A stretch of 58,743 nucleotides of DNA, taken from the NCBI GenBank assembly GCA_041481445.1, contig JBGPBV010000028.1, positions 1 through 58,743 of the forward strand, written 5' to 3'. Below are positions 7,921 through 15,442 of the stretch, piece by piece. Every line of letters begins with the position of its first letter. The stretch's first letter is position 1. The notes under the pieces are model-generated. The model was not told the origin of the DNA, ran no database searches, and worked only from the letters and a program-made list of their open reading frames with translations. Position numbers and translations under genes: made by a program. This DNA is from AA29 sp041481445. Lineage in GTDB: Bacteria > Acidobacteriota > Vicinamibacteria > Fen-336.

Positions 7921-8451
7921 TCAGCGGCCGGGGGTCGCCGCGACTTCGACCGCCGCCGGCCGGCGCGCCACCATCCGCACCACGGGTAGCACGGCCGCGT
8001 AGGTGACGCCCACGATCACGGGCGCCACCATCACCCAGCCGAGGATCCCGTGGAGCCCGGCCGTCCCGAACCGCTCGAAGAGCGAGCCCGGGTTCGCGCG
8101 CAGCTCCGCCACCATCAGGGTGGCCGAGAAGGGGAGGGGCGCCACTCCGAGCATCCACTCGCCGATGCGGATGAACACCACGATCAGCGGGAGCTGGAGG
8201 GGATACATGAGCTGGTTGGTCACCTGGATCGCGGGATGGTTCAGCCGGAGGACCACGGCGGCCACGATGCACAGGAGGGTGGTGGTCCCGAAGATGGGGA
8301 AGAGGCCGATGGTGAGGCCGAGGGCCACGCTGAGGGCGATCCGCTCCGGCGTATGTCCCTGATGGAGCAAGGTCCGCAACCACCGCGCCACGCGCGCGCG
8401 CGGGGGCGCCGGCGGGGGGGACGCTGGTTCGACGTCGGGCACCTGGGTCAT
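7921..8451 (-). CDS. DUF2062 membrane protein
   Basis: 176 residues. The family signature is clear: HTPERIALSVALGLTIGLFP, then FGTTTLLCIVAAVVLRLNHP, AIQVTNQLMYPLQLPLIVVF, and a final transmembrane helix around GWVMVAPVIVGVTYAAVLPV. It is preceded by a Pro-rich N-terminal tail. DUF2062 proteins are small inner-membrane proteins of unknown biochemistry, often near lipid or cell-envelope glycosyltransferase genes. Convergent with the LON-N gene and divergent from the PDZ gene. Confidence 0.87.
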   Translation of the reverse strand: MTQVPDVEPASPPPAPPRARVARWLRTLLHQGHTPERIALSVALGLTIGLFPIFGTTTLLCIVAAVVLRLNHPAIQVTNQLMYPLQLPLIVVFIRIGEWMLGVAPLPFSATLMVAELRANPGSLFERFGTAGLHGILGWVMVAPVIVGVTYAAVLPVVRMVARRPAAVEVAATPGR

Positions 8452-8565
8452 GGGATCGAGGAACGGGAAGGGCCGTCCGGACCCATTATAAGCGACTTTT
8501 CGGGCGCGGCCTGCGTCTCACCCCGGCAGAGCGCGTCCCCGACCGGGGGCGCGACAGGAGGTGCG

Positions 8566-9462
8566 ATGAGGGTTTTCCGCAGGGGCATCGGGGCCGCCCT
8601 CGCGGCCGCGGCGGCCGTGCAGATCGGCCACGCCGAGGCGCGCGCGGCCGAGGACGAGCCGGGCCGTCAGGTCGAGGTCTTCCGGTTCGCGGGCGGCGGC
8701 GCCCGCCTGGGAGTGGTCCTCCAGGAGGTCGGGACGGAAGAGGCCTCGCGGGCCAGGCTCCCGGAGGAGCGAGGGGCGCTGGTCACGACCGTGGAGAAGG
8801 GCTCGGCGGCGGAGAAGGCCGGCATCAAGGAGGGAGACGTCATCCTGTCCTACCAGGGCGAGAAGGTGTGGAGCGTGGCCCAGCTCCGGCGGCTCGTCCG
8901 CGAGACCCCGCCCGGCCGCCACGTCGCCGTGGAGGTGAGCCGGGGCGGCGCCGTGCAGCGCCTGACCGCGAGCCTCGAGGCGGGCAAGGACCACGAGATG
9001 AGCCTGGGCGACGACGAGTCGTTCCACTTCGAGGTGCCGGTGCCGCCGATCCCCCCCGTGCCTCCCCTCGGCCACCTGTTCGAGGACGGAGACTCGAAGG
9101 GCCGGCGGTTCCTGTTCCGTGACCGCGTCATCGACGCGCGTCCCGCTCGCCTCGGTCTCTCCTACCAGGAGGTCTCGGGCCAGCTCGCGCGCTATTTCAA
9201 GGTCGAGGACGGCGCCCTGCTCGTCACCGACGTCGATACGGACGGACCGGCGGCCAAGGCGGGGGTGCGCGCGGGCGACGTCATCGTCAAGGCCGACGGC
9301 AAGGCGGTCGACGGGCCCGAGGACCTGCGGCGGTCGCTCAACAGCGCCGCCGCCGGCAGCGAGGTCACGCTCACCGTCCAGCGCGAGGGCCGGCCCGTCG
9401 ACCTCAAGGTGACGCTGCGCGGCGAAGGACGCACCGTGCACGCCCCCCGCAGCACGATCTAG
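8566..9462 (+). CDS. Secreted double-PDZ domain protein without protease domain
   Basis: 298 residues with a signal peptide (about 1-28, cleavage near ARAAED). PDZ1 lies at about 45-140, with EKGSAAEKAGIKEGDVILSY; PDZ2 at about 200-290, with DTDGPAAKAGVRAGDVIVKA. Between them is an acidic/proline linker (VPVPPIPPVPPLGHLFEDGD). Unlike DegP/HtrA there is no trypsin-like domain and no GNSGG motif, so it is a periplasmic peptide-binding scaffold or an adaptor for a separate protease. A strong AGGAGG site precedes the ATG. Confidence 0.88.
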   Translation: MRVFRRGIGAALAAAAAVQIGHAEARAAEDEPGRQVEVFRFAGGGARLGVVLQEVGTEEASRARLPEERGALVTTVEKGSAAEKAGIKEGDVILSYQGEKVWSVAQLRRLVRETPPGRHVAVEVSRGGAVQRLTASLEAGKDHEMSLGDDESFHFEVPVPPIPPVPPLGHLFEDGDSKGRRFLFRDRVIDARPARLGLSYQEVSGQLARYFKVEDGALLVTDVDTDGPAAKAGVRAGDVIVKADGKAVDGPEDLRRSLNSAAAGSEVTLTVQREGRPVDLKVTLRGEGRTVHAPRSTI

Positions 9463-9468
9463 CCTAGC

Positions 9469-10278
9469 CTAGGACGGGGCGGGCGCGACCACGTCGGGCG
9501 GGATGAGCTCGTCCTCCAGCTCGAGGACCAGCAGCGTCCCGCCCACGGCGAGGGCGGGCGTGACCAGCAGGTTGGCCAGGGGCACCACGAGCGTGACCAG
9601 GCCGGTGATCCCGAAGCCGAGGCTCTCCATCTTCCAGGAGCGGTGCCAGGCCCGCCGCGCCGCGAAGTCCAGCCCCCGGCGGGCCAGGGCGGCGTCGGTC
9701 TGCTGGAAGGCCAGCGCGTAGGCCCCCCACAGCATCGCCATCGGGGGCCCGATCAGCGGCACCAGGCCGAGCAGGAACACCCCGGGAGCGGCGGCCAGGA
9801 AGTACAGCGTCCCGCGGAAGCTCTGCCAGAGGTCCCACCGCCATCCGCGGTCGTGGTCCATCGCCTCGCCGCGCACCAGCGCATCCACGCGCCGCGAGAG
9901 CCGCTCCAGGACGGGCGCCGACAAGACGAGCGCGACCGCCAGTCCGAGGACGAGGCCGGAGACGAGGGTGCCGATCCACACCACCAGGGTCAGCGCGAAG
10001 CCGAGGAGGGGCCCGATCTTGTCCGGCCCGGGAACGAGCGCGCTCTCGATCGAGTGCATGGCGTAGACGGCCCCGACCAGTCCTCCCAGCAGGCACACCC
10101 CGGCCAGGATCGCGGGCAGGAGGGCCAGCGGCCAGAGGCGGGGCCGCTTCAACAGGAATGCGAAGCCGGCGAGCACGTGCCAGGCGCCGGCGGCCAGGCG
10201 GCGGGGCGGGCCGGGACGGACGGTGGCCACCTCCGGCGGGAGGGCACCCTCCGGGTGGAGGGCGAAGTCGTCGGTCAC
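9469..10278 (-). CDS. EI24/CysZ-like integral membrane protein
   Basis: 269 residues with four or five hydrophobic segments. Typical of the EI24 family are the N-terminal AGAWHVLAGFAFLLKRPRLW, the long helical loop LSRRVDALVRGEAMDHDRGW, and AAAPGVFLLGLVPLIGPPMA. E. coli CysZ of this fold transports sulfate, but no cysteine-biosynthesis gene is nearby, so the substrate is left open. GTG start; converges with the PDZ gene with only a few bases between stops. Confidence 0.82.
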   Translation of the reverse strand: MTDDFALHPEGALPPEVATVRPGPPRRLAAGAWHVLAGFAFLLKRPRLWPLALLPAILAGVCLLGGLVGAVYAMHSIESALVPGPDKIGPLLGFALTLVVWIGTLVSGLVLGLAVALVLSAPVLERLSRRVDALVRGEAMDHDRGWRWDLWQSFRGTLYFLAAAPGVFLLGLVPLIGPPMAMLWGAYALAFQQTDAALARRGLDFAARRAWHRSWKMESLGFGITGLVTLVVPLANLLVTPALAVGGTLLVLELEDELIPPDVVAPAPS

Positions 10279-10400
10279 GGCACGAGCGTACCAGACTCAC
10301 CCGGAGGCCGGGCGTGCGCCCGAGCACGAGTTCGCCGCGCCGCGGCCTGGCCGTACGATAATCCCCGCTCTGCTCTATCCTGTCCGTCGGAGACACCGTC

Positions 10401-11654
10401 ATGAGCGACGTCCTCAGCGTGATCCTGGGCGGGGGGCGCGGGTCGCGCCTGTTCCCGCTCACCCTCCAGCGCTCGAAGCCCGCCGTCCCCATCGCCGGCC
10501 AGTACCGGCTCATCGACATCCCGATCAGCAACTGCCTGAACTCGGGCCTGCGGCGCATGTTCGTGCTCACCCAGTTCAACTCCGAGAGCCTTAACAAGCA
10601 CATCAGCCTCACCTACAAGTTCGACCTCTTCTCCAACGCCTTCGTGTCGATCCTGGCCGCCGAGCAGACCGAGGACGACGCGAACTGGTTCCAGGGCACG
10701 GCGGACGCGGTGCGGCAGAGCCTGCGCCACCTGCTCAGCCATCGCTGGAAGGAGGCGCTCGTCCTGTCCGGCGACCAGCTCTACCAGATGGACTACCGGA
10801 AGCTGGTGGAGAGCCATCGCCGCCAGGTGGCGGACGTGACGGTGGCGGTCACTCCCGTCACCGCCGACCAGGCCCACGCCTTCGGGATCCTGAAGGTCAA
10901 CAAGCAGGGCCGCATCGTCCACTTCGACGAGAAGCCGCCGCGGGAGCGCCTGGACGGCCTCGTCTCCGAGATCCCCGGCCTCGGCCAGACGTTCCTGGCC
11001 TCCATGGGCATCTACATGTTCGGCCGCGACCTGCTCGTCAAGGCGGTGAGCGACCACCAGCTCGTGGACTTCGGCCGCCACGTCATCCCCAAGCTGGTGC
11101 CGGAGGCGCGCGTGCACGCCTACGTGTACCGCGGGTACTGGGAGGACGTGGGGACCATCCGCTCCTACTACGAGGCCAACCTGGCCCTGTGCCAGCCGGT
11201 GCCCCCCTTCGACTTCTACGACGTGCAGCGCCCGGTCTTCACCCATCCGCGCTTCCTGCCCGCCACCAAGGTCGAGAGCTGCACGGTCGAGAACGCGCTC
11301 GTCTCGGAGGGCTGCGTGATCGTCGAGTCCGAGCTGCGGCGGGCCCTGGTCGGCATCCGCGCCCGGATCGGGCGCGGCGTGCGCGTGCGCGACAGCCTCC
11401 TCCTGGGCGCCGACTACTACGAGACGGTCGAGGAGACGGCGCGGGCGTCGGAGGCCGGCCTTCCCCGCATCGGGATCGGCGACGACACCGTCATCCAGGG
11501 CGCGATCGTGGACAAGAACGCGCGCATCGGCTCCGGCGTCCGCATCCTCAACGAGGAAGGCGTCCAGGAGATGGACGGCCCGGGCTACTTCATCCGGGAG
11601 GGCATCGTGATCGTCCCCAAGAACGGCGTCATCCGGGACGGAGTGGCGGTCTAG
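10401..11654 (+). CDS. glgC: Glucose-1-phosphate adenylyltransferase
   Basis: Makes ADP-glucose from glucose-1-phosphate and ATP for glycogen or related alpha-glucans. It is 417 residues. The nucleotide-binding GGGRGSRLFPLT is followed by RSKPAVPIAGQYRLIDIPI and NCLNSGLRRMFVLTQF, the sugar site YRGYWEDVGT, and a C-terminal left-handed beta-helix (AIVDKNARIGSGVRI). GGAG lies 8 nt before the ATG; a GATAAT about 40 nt upstream could be its -10. No glgA or glgB is in the window. Confidence 0.96.
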   Translation: MSDVLSVILGGGRGSRLFPLTLQRSKPAVPIAGQYRLIDIPISNCLNSGLRRMFVLTQFNSESLNKHISLTYKFDLFSNAFVSILAAEQTEDDANWFQGTADAVRQSLRHLLSHRWKEALVLSGDQLYQMDYRKLVESHRRQVADVTVAVTPVTADQAHAFGILKVNKQGRIVHFDEKPPRERLDGLVSEIPGLGQTFLASMGIYMFGRDLLVKAVSDHQLVDFGRHVIPKLVPEARVHAYVYRGYWEDVGTIRSYYEANLALCQPVPPFDFYDVQRPVFTHPRFLPATKVESCTVENALVSEGCVIVESELRRALVGIRARIGRGVRVRDSLLLGADYYETVEETARASEAGLPRIGIGDDTVIQGAIVDKNARIGSGVRILNEEGVQEMDGPGYFIREGIVIVPKNGVIRDGVAV

Positions 11655-11674
11655 CCGTCGTCGAGACCGGGCGG

Positions 11675-11974
11675 CTACTTCGCCTTCCGGATCTCCTCGA
11701 TCTTGCGATCGCGGTCGGACACGATGCGCTCGCGGTCGCGGCGGTACTCGTCCTCGAGCTTCGCGAACGCCTCGGGATCGGCGGCGCGGGCGAGGTTCGA
11801 GCGATGCATGATCTCGCGCTCGGCCAGGCGGGCCTTGGCGAGGCTGCGGGCCTCCGCGATCGCGGCGCGCTGGCTGTCCGTGATCGGGCGCTCCGTGACG
11901 CCCTCCTCCTGGTCCTTCTTGCGGAGCCGGGCCATCGCGATCTCGTAGGCGGACTTGGGGGCGTCGTTGGACAA
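11675..11974 (-). CDS. Small charged coiled-coil protein, unknown
   Basis: 99 residues, no membrane segment, about 40 percent charged, predicted almost entirely helical (LEDEYRRDRERIVSDRDRKI near the C-terminus). A TTG start is chosen because a GGAGG site lies 6-7 nt upstream; no ATG is available in frame. A GATAAT -10 candidate lies at 11993-11998, immediately downstream of a perfect palindrome. It converges on glgC. Not assigned to a named family. Confidence 0.72.
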   Translation of the reverse strand: MSNDAPKSAYEIAMARLRKKDQEEGVTERPITDSQRAAIAEARSLAKARLAEREIMHRSNLARAADPEAFAKLEDEYRRDRERIVSDRDRKIEEIRKAK

Positions 11975-12000
11975 GCGGACCTCCGAATCTCCATTATCGG

Positions 12001-12022
12001 CTACCCGTCCCGGGACGGGTAG
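12001..12022. repeat. Perfect 22-bp palindrome, partly repeated at 21168-21189
   Basis: Each half reads CTACCCGTCCC, with no central spacer. It lies between the rsgA stop and the small coiled-coil gene, so it could act as the rsgA terminator hairpin or an operator. Its first 18 bp recur exactly at 21168 inside the HNH endonuclease gene, which suggests an interspersed palindromic element. Confidence 0.6.
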
Positions 12023-12026
12023 AGTC

Positions 12027-13097
12027 TCACTCCCGCGGCCGATGCTTCCGCGCGGCCTTGTGGATGGCGCGCCAGCGCTGCTTCTGCTCCCGCCGGCCGA
12101 GGTCGTCCTGGCGCAGGTCGAGGTGGCGCAGCTCCCGCTGCAGCTTGCGGTAGCTCTCGAGGCGGTCGTGGCCGAGGGCGCCGGACTCGAGGGCGGCCAG
12201 GACCGCGCAGCCCGGCTCGCCCGTGTGGCCGCAGTTCACGAAGCGGCACGACGAGGCGATCGAATCCACGTCCGCGAACGTCCCCTCCAGCGCGCCCGGC
12301 GCCGCCCAGAGCTGCAGCTCGCGCAGCCCCGGCGTGTCGATCAGGAGCGCCCCGCCGGGGAGCCGCAGCAGCTCGCGCTGGGAGGTGGTGTGACGGCCGC
12401 GGGAGTCCGACGCCCGCACGGAGCGCGTGCGCTGGCGCTCCTCGCCCAGGAGCCGGTTCACGAGCGTGGACTTGCCGGCGCCGGAGGAGCCGATCAGGGC
12501 GGCCGTCCGGCCCGGAACGAGCCAGGTGGCGAGCGCGCCCACTCCATCGCCGGTGGCCGCGCTGAGGGCGACGACGGGCACGCCGGGCGCGACCACTTCC
12601 GTCTCCCGCACCGTCTTCTCGATCTGCCCGGGGCGCAGGTCCGCCTTGTTCAGGACGATCAACGGCTGCGCGCCGCCGTCCCCGGCCAGCACCAGCGCGC
12701 GCTCGAGCCGCCGCGGGTTGTAGTCGGCGTCGAGCCCGGCCACGATGGCCACGACGTCCACGTTGGCGGCGACCACCTGCTCGACGGTCGTGGTTCCCGG
12801 CACCTTCCGCGCGATCCGTGTCCGGCGCGGAAGGACGGACTGGACCACGGCCGGTCCGTCGCCCGCCGGGAGCCGCACCGCGACCCAGTCGCCGACGGCG
12901 GGGAGGTCGGCTTCGCCCCTGGCCAGGTGGCGGAGGCGGCCCGACGCCTCCGCGGGCCGCTCGCCCTCCGGAGTCCAGACGACGAAGCCCTCCCGATGCA
13001 CGGCCGCCACCCGCGCCGGCGAGGTCCCGTCATGTTCTCCCTCTTTCCAGCCCAGGCCCCAGCCTTCATCCCAACCGAATTCTTCGAGACGCACCAT
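12027..13097 (-). CDS. rsgA: Ribosome small-subunit-dependent GTPase A
   Basis: Circularly permuted GTPase that checks late 30S assembly; 356 residues. An OB-fold lies at about 25-115 (ARVAAVHREGFVVWTPEGE). The G motifs appear in permuted order: G4 VLNKAD, G5 LSAATG, G1 GSSGAGKSTL, G2 region SRGRHTT and G3 DTPGLRE. The C-terminal zinc site is CRFVNCGHTGEPGC. The ATG giving MVRLEEFGWDEGW is preceded by GGAAAC; an upstream in-frame extension is not family-like. Confidence 0.96.
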   Translation of the reverse strand: MVRLEEFGWDEGWGLGWKEGEHDGTSPARVAAVHREGFVVWTPEGERPAEASGRLRHLARGEADLPAVGDWVAVRLPAGDGPAVVQSVLPRRTRIARKVPGTTTVEQVVAANVDVVAIVAGLDADYNPRRLERALVLAGDGGAQPLIVLNKADLRPGQIEKTVRETEVVAPGVPVVALSAATGDGVGALATWLVPGRTAALIGSSGAGKSTLVNRLLGEERQRTRSVRASDSRGRHTTSQRELLRLPGGALLIDTPGLRELQLWAAPGALEGTFADVDSIASSCRFVNCGHTGEPGCAVLAALESGALGHDRLESYRKLQRELRHLDLRQDDLGRREQKQRWRAIHKAARKHRPRE

Positions 13098-13294
13098 TTC
13101 CGTTTCCTTGCCGGTGACGGATCGACCACCGTTGTCGCGGGCGCACGCCCGCGGATGAAGGGAAGTGGGGACGGTGTGACTAGCGCCGAGAGGCGGAGCC
13201 CACCGTCCCGCCGGCAATGGCGGCGGTGGAAGGGCGAATTGAACCGAGGCTCAGCAGAGGCAGCGACGCGAGTGTACCAGAGAGACGTTTCGCG

Positions 13295-13867
13295 CTACAA
13301 GCCGATCTCTTCCGCGATCGGCTTCAGGGTGTCGATCAGGAACTCGACGTGCTCCTCGATCGGCCGGCCGATGGCGGCCGCCCCGCCGTACACGTAGGAC
13401 CGGTCGACCGAGCGCGCGAACGCCTTGTCCTTGAGCTTCTTCACCACGGACTCGACGGGCAGGTCCGCGATCCGCTTCGACGGCCTCACCTTGACGCAGG
13501 CGCCGATGAAGCCGACCAGCTCGTCGCAGGCGTAGATCGCCCTCTTGAGGGGCGTGTCACGTGGGATGTGCATGTAGTCGGCGTGGGAGCAGATGGCCTC
13601 CACGATCTCCTCCGGGAAGCCGCGCTCGCGCAGGACGGCGCCCCCCACGTGCAGGTGGGTGTCCTCGGTCGGGTTCTGCTCGTAGTCGAAGTCGTGGAGC
13701 AGTCCGACGATGCCCCACTTCTCGACCTCGGCGGGGTCGGTCACGCCGAACCAGCGCGCGTAGCCGCGCATGGCCTCCTCCACCGCCCGCCCGTGCTTGC
13801 GCAGCGCGTCCGAGAGCGTGAACTCGAACAGCAGCGCCTGCGCCTGTGCGCGCGTCACCTGGTCCAT
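13295..13867 (-). CDS. HD-domain metal-dependent phosphohydrolase
   Basis: 190 residues. The metal ligands of an HD fold are present: His in LRKHGRAVEEAM, the HD pair in GLLHDFDYE, His in LHVGGAV, His in CSHADYM and Asp in YACDELVGF. Such short HD proteins are usually hydrolases of nucleotides or phosphate esters; the substrate is unknown. The chosen ATG (MDQVTRAQAQ) has GGAGAGG upstream; a slightly earlier ATG also exists. The adjacent 197 bp downstream, up to rsgA, hold a 9-bp inverted repeat (13166-13174 with 13201-13209) and nothing coding that I can see. Confidence 0.85.
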   Translation of the reverse strand: MDQVTRAQAQALLFEFTLSDALRKHGRAVEEAMRGYARWFGVTDPAEVEKWGIVGLLHDFDYEQNPTEDTHLHVGGAVLRERGFPEEIVEAICSHADYMHIPRDTPLKRAIYACDELVGFIGACVKVRPSKRIADLPVESVVKKLKDKAFARSVDRSYVYGGAAAIGRPIEEHVEFLIDTLKPIAEEIGL

Positions 13868-13956
13868 CTGCCTCTCCGGCGGAGGGCCCACCTCGTGGCC
13901 ACCAGACATTAGCACCGCCGGAGGTAAGCTGTGGCCCTTCTGGAGAGAAACCCCGA

Positions 13957-15441
13957 TTGAGACGCGACCTCGCGCGCCGGCCGGAGACGGCGCTGTTCGT
14001 CCTCGCCCTGGGCGCCTACGCGTACTTCTTCCAGGCCGGAGGCTGGAACGCGAACTCGCGCTTCGATCTCGTGCGCGCGATCGTCGAGGAGCACACCCTC
14101 GCGATCGACGATTACGCGGACAACACCCACGACCTCGCCTTCTTCGGCGGCCACGTCTATTGCGAGAAGGCGCCCGGGCTCTCCATCCTGGCCGTGCCCG
14201 TGTACGCCGCGCTCCATCCGCTCGCCCACGGGCAGCGGCCCCGCGGCCGTCTGATCCACGCCGCCGCCTACCTGGCCACCGTCCTCACCGTGAGCCTTCC
14301 TTCCGCGATCGCGGTCGTCCTCGTCTTCCGGATCGGCCGGCGCCTCGGCGCTCCCCCCGCGGCCAGCGCCGCCGTCGCCGTCGCCTACGCGCTGGCCACC
14401 CTCGCCCTGCCCTACGCCACCCTGTTCTACGCGCATCAGCTCGTGGCCGCGCTCGTGGTCGGCGCGTTCGCCTTGATCATGGAGAGTCGCGCGGTCCCGG
14501 CCCCGATCACGGGTGGCCGGCTCGCCCTGGCCGGCGTGCTCCTGGGGTATGCAATCGCGTCCGAGTACCCGGCCGCCCTGCTCGTGGCCGTCGTCGGCCT
14601 CTACGCGCTGATGGCCGTGCGGCCCTGGCCGCGTCTCTTCTGGATGGTCCTGGGGGGGGCGGTGCCTCTCCTCGGCCTCGCCGCCTATCACGCCGCCGCC
14701 TTCGGGGGGCCGTTCACGGTGCCGTACTCCGGATCCGTCGATCCCAATCGCCAGGGCGGGCTGTTCCTCGGCATCACCCTGCCCGACCCACGGCTGCTCG
14801 TGAAGATACTGTTCTCGACCGAGCGCGGGCTCCTGCATCACACGCCCTGGCTCGCCCTCGCCCTGCCCGGGCTCGTGGGGCTGATCCGCCGCGGACAGAC
14901 CCGGCTGGAGGGCTGCGCGGTCCTGGCCGCCATCGGCGTGGGCCTCGCCTTCAACAGCGCCCTCACCCGCACGCCCGACGATTGGCGGGGAGGCGCGGGC
15001 GTGGGGACGCGCGTGCTCGTGCCCTGGCTGCCGTTCTTCGCGATCGCGGTGGCTGGGTTGGCGACTCCTTCCTGGGGCGCGTGGTCGCGCGGGCGCGCCG
15101 TCCGATGGGGGGCGGCCCTCCTCTTCTTCGCCCTCGTCGTCCCGTCCGCGAGCCGGATGGTCCTGGCCACCGCGATCCGTCCGGAAGTCAACCGCGTGGA
15201 CGATCCCTTCGAGGACTACTACCTGCCCCTCTGGCGCGCGAACAAGGTCGCGGTGAACACGTTCCCCTTCCACCGCGGGAACACGGATCCCAAGTACGCC
15301 TGGAACGCCGGCGAGAAGATGGGGCTCGAAGGGCGGGTCTCGCTCCTCCCCCTGGCCGCGTTCGTCCTCCTGGCCGGGGGATGGCTGGCCTGGACGCTCG
15401 GACGGCGGGCGGCCCTTTCCGAGGACCGCCCGCCGGCCTAG
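13957..15441 (+). CDS. GT39-like (PMT/ArnT-type) membrane glycosyltransferase
   Basis: 494 residues with about ten transmembrane segments. The N-terminal periplasmic loop carries NSRFDLVRAIVEEHTLAIDD and VYCEKAPGLSILAVPVYA, which match the acidic and Lys-Pro loops of polyprenyl-phosphate-sugar-dependent transferases. A later loop has STERGLLHHTPWLALALPGL. The family moves a sugar from an undecaprenyl carrier onto lipid or protein in the periplasm; donor and acceptor here are unknown. A TTG start is used, with GGAG upstream; TAAGCT at 13925-13930 may be the -10. Confidence 0.75.
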   Translation: MRRDLARRPETALFVLALGAYAYFFQAGGWNANSRFDLVRAIVEEHTLAIDDYADNTHDLAFFGGHVYCEKAPGLSILAVPVYAALHPLAHGQRPRGRLIHAAAYLATVLTVSLPSAIAVVLVFRIGRRLGAPPAASAAVAVAYALATLALPYATLFYAHQLVAALVVGAFALIMESRAVPAPITGGRLALAGVLLGYAIASEYPAALLVAVVGLYALMAVRPWPRLFWMVLGGAVPLLGLAAYHAAAFGGPFTVPYSGSVDPNRQGGLFLGITLPDPRLLVKILFSTERGLLHHTPWLALALPGLVGLIRRGQTRLEGCAVLAAIGVGLAFNSALTRTPDDWRGGAGVGTRVLVPWLPFFAIAVAGLATPSWGAWSRGRAVRWGAALLFFALVVPSASRMVLATAIRPEVNRVDDPFEDYYLPLWRANKVAVNTFPFHRGNTDPKYAWNAGEKMGLEGRVSLLPLAAFVLLAGGWLAWTLGRRAALSEDRPPA

Positions 15442-15442
15442 G

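Noticed and set aside
9461..9472. CCTAGCCTAGG as a terminator between the PDZ and EI24 genes
   Set aside because: Too short to form a stable hairpin and mostly overlaps the two stop codons.
13098..13294. Possible small gene or RNA in the 197-bp gap between rsgA and the HD gene
   Set aside because: No conserved frame or start with a ribosome site; only a 9-bp inverted repeat without a T-tract.
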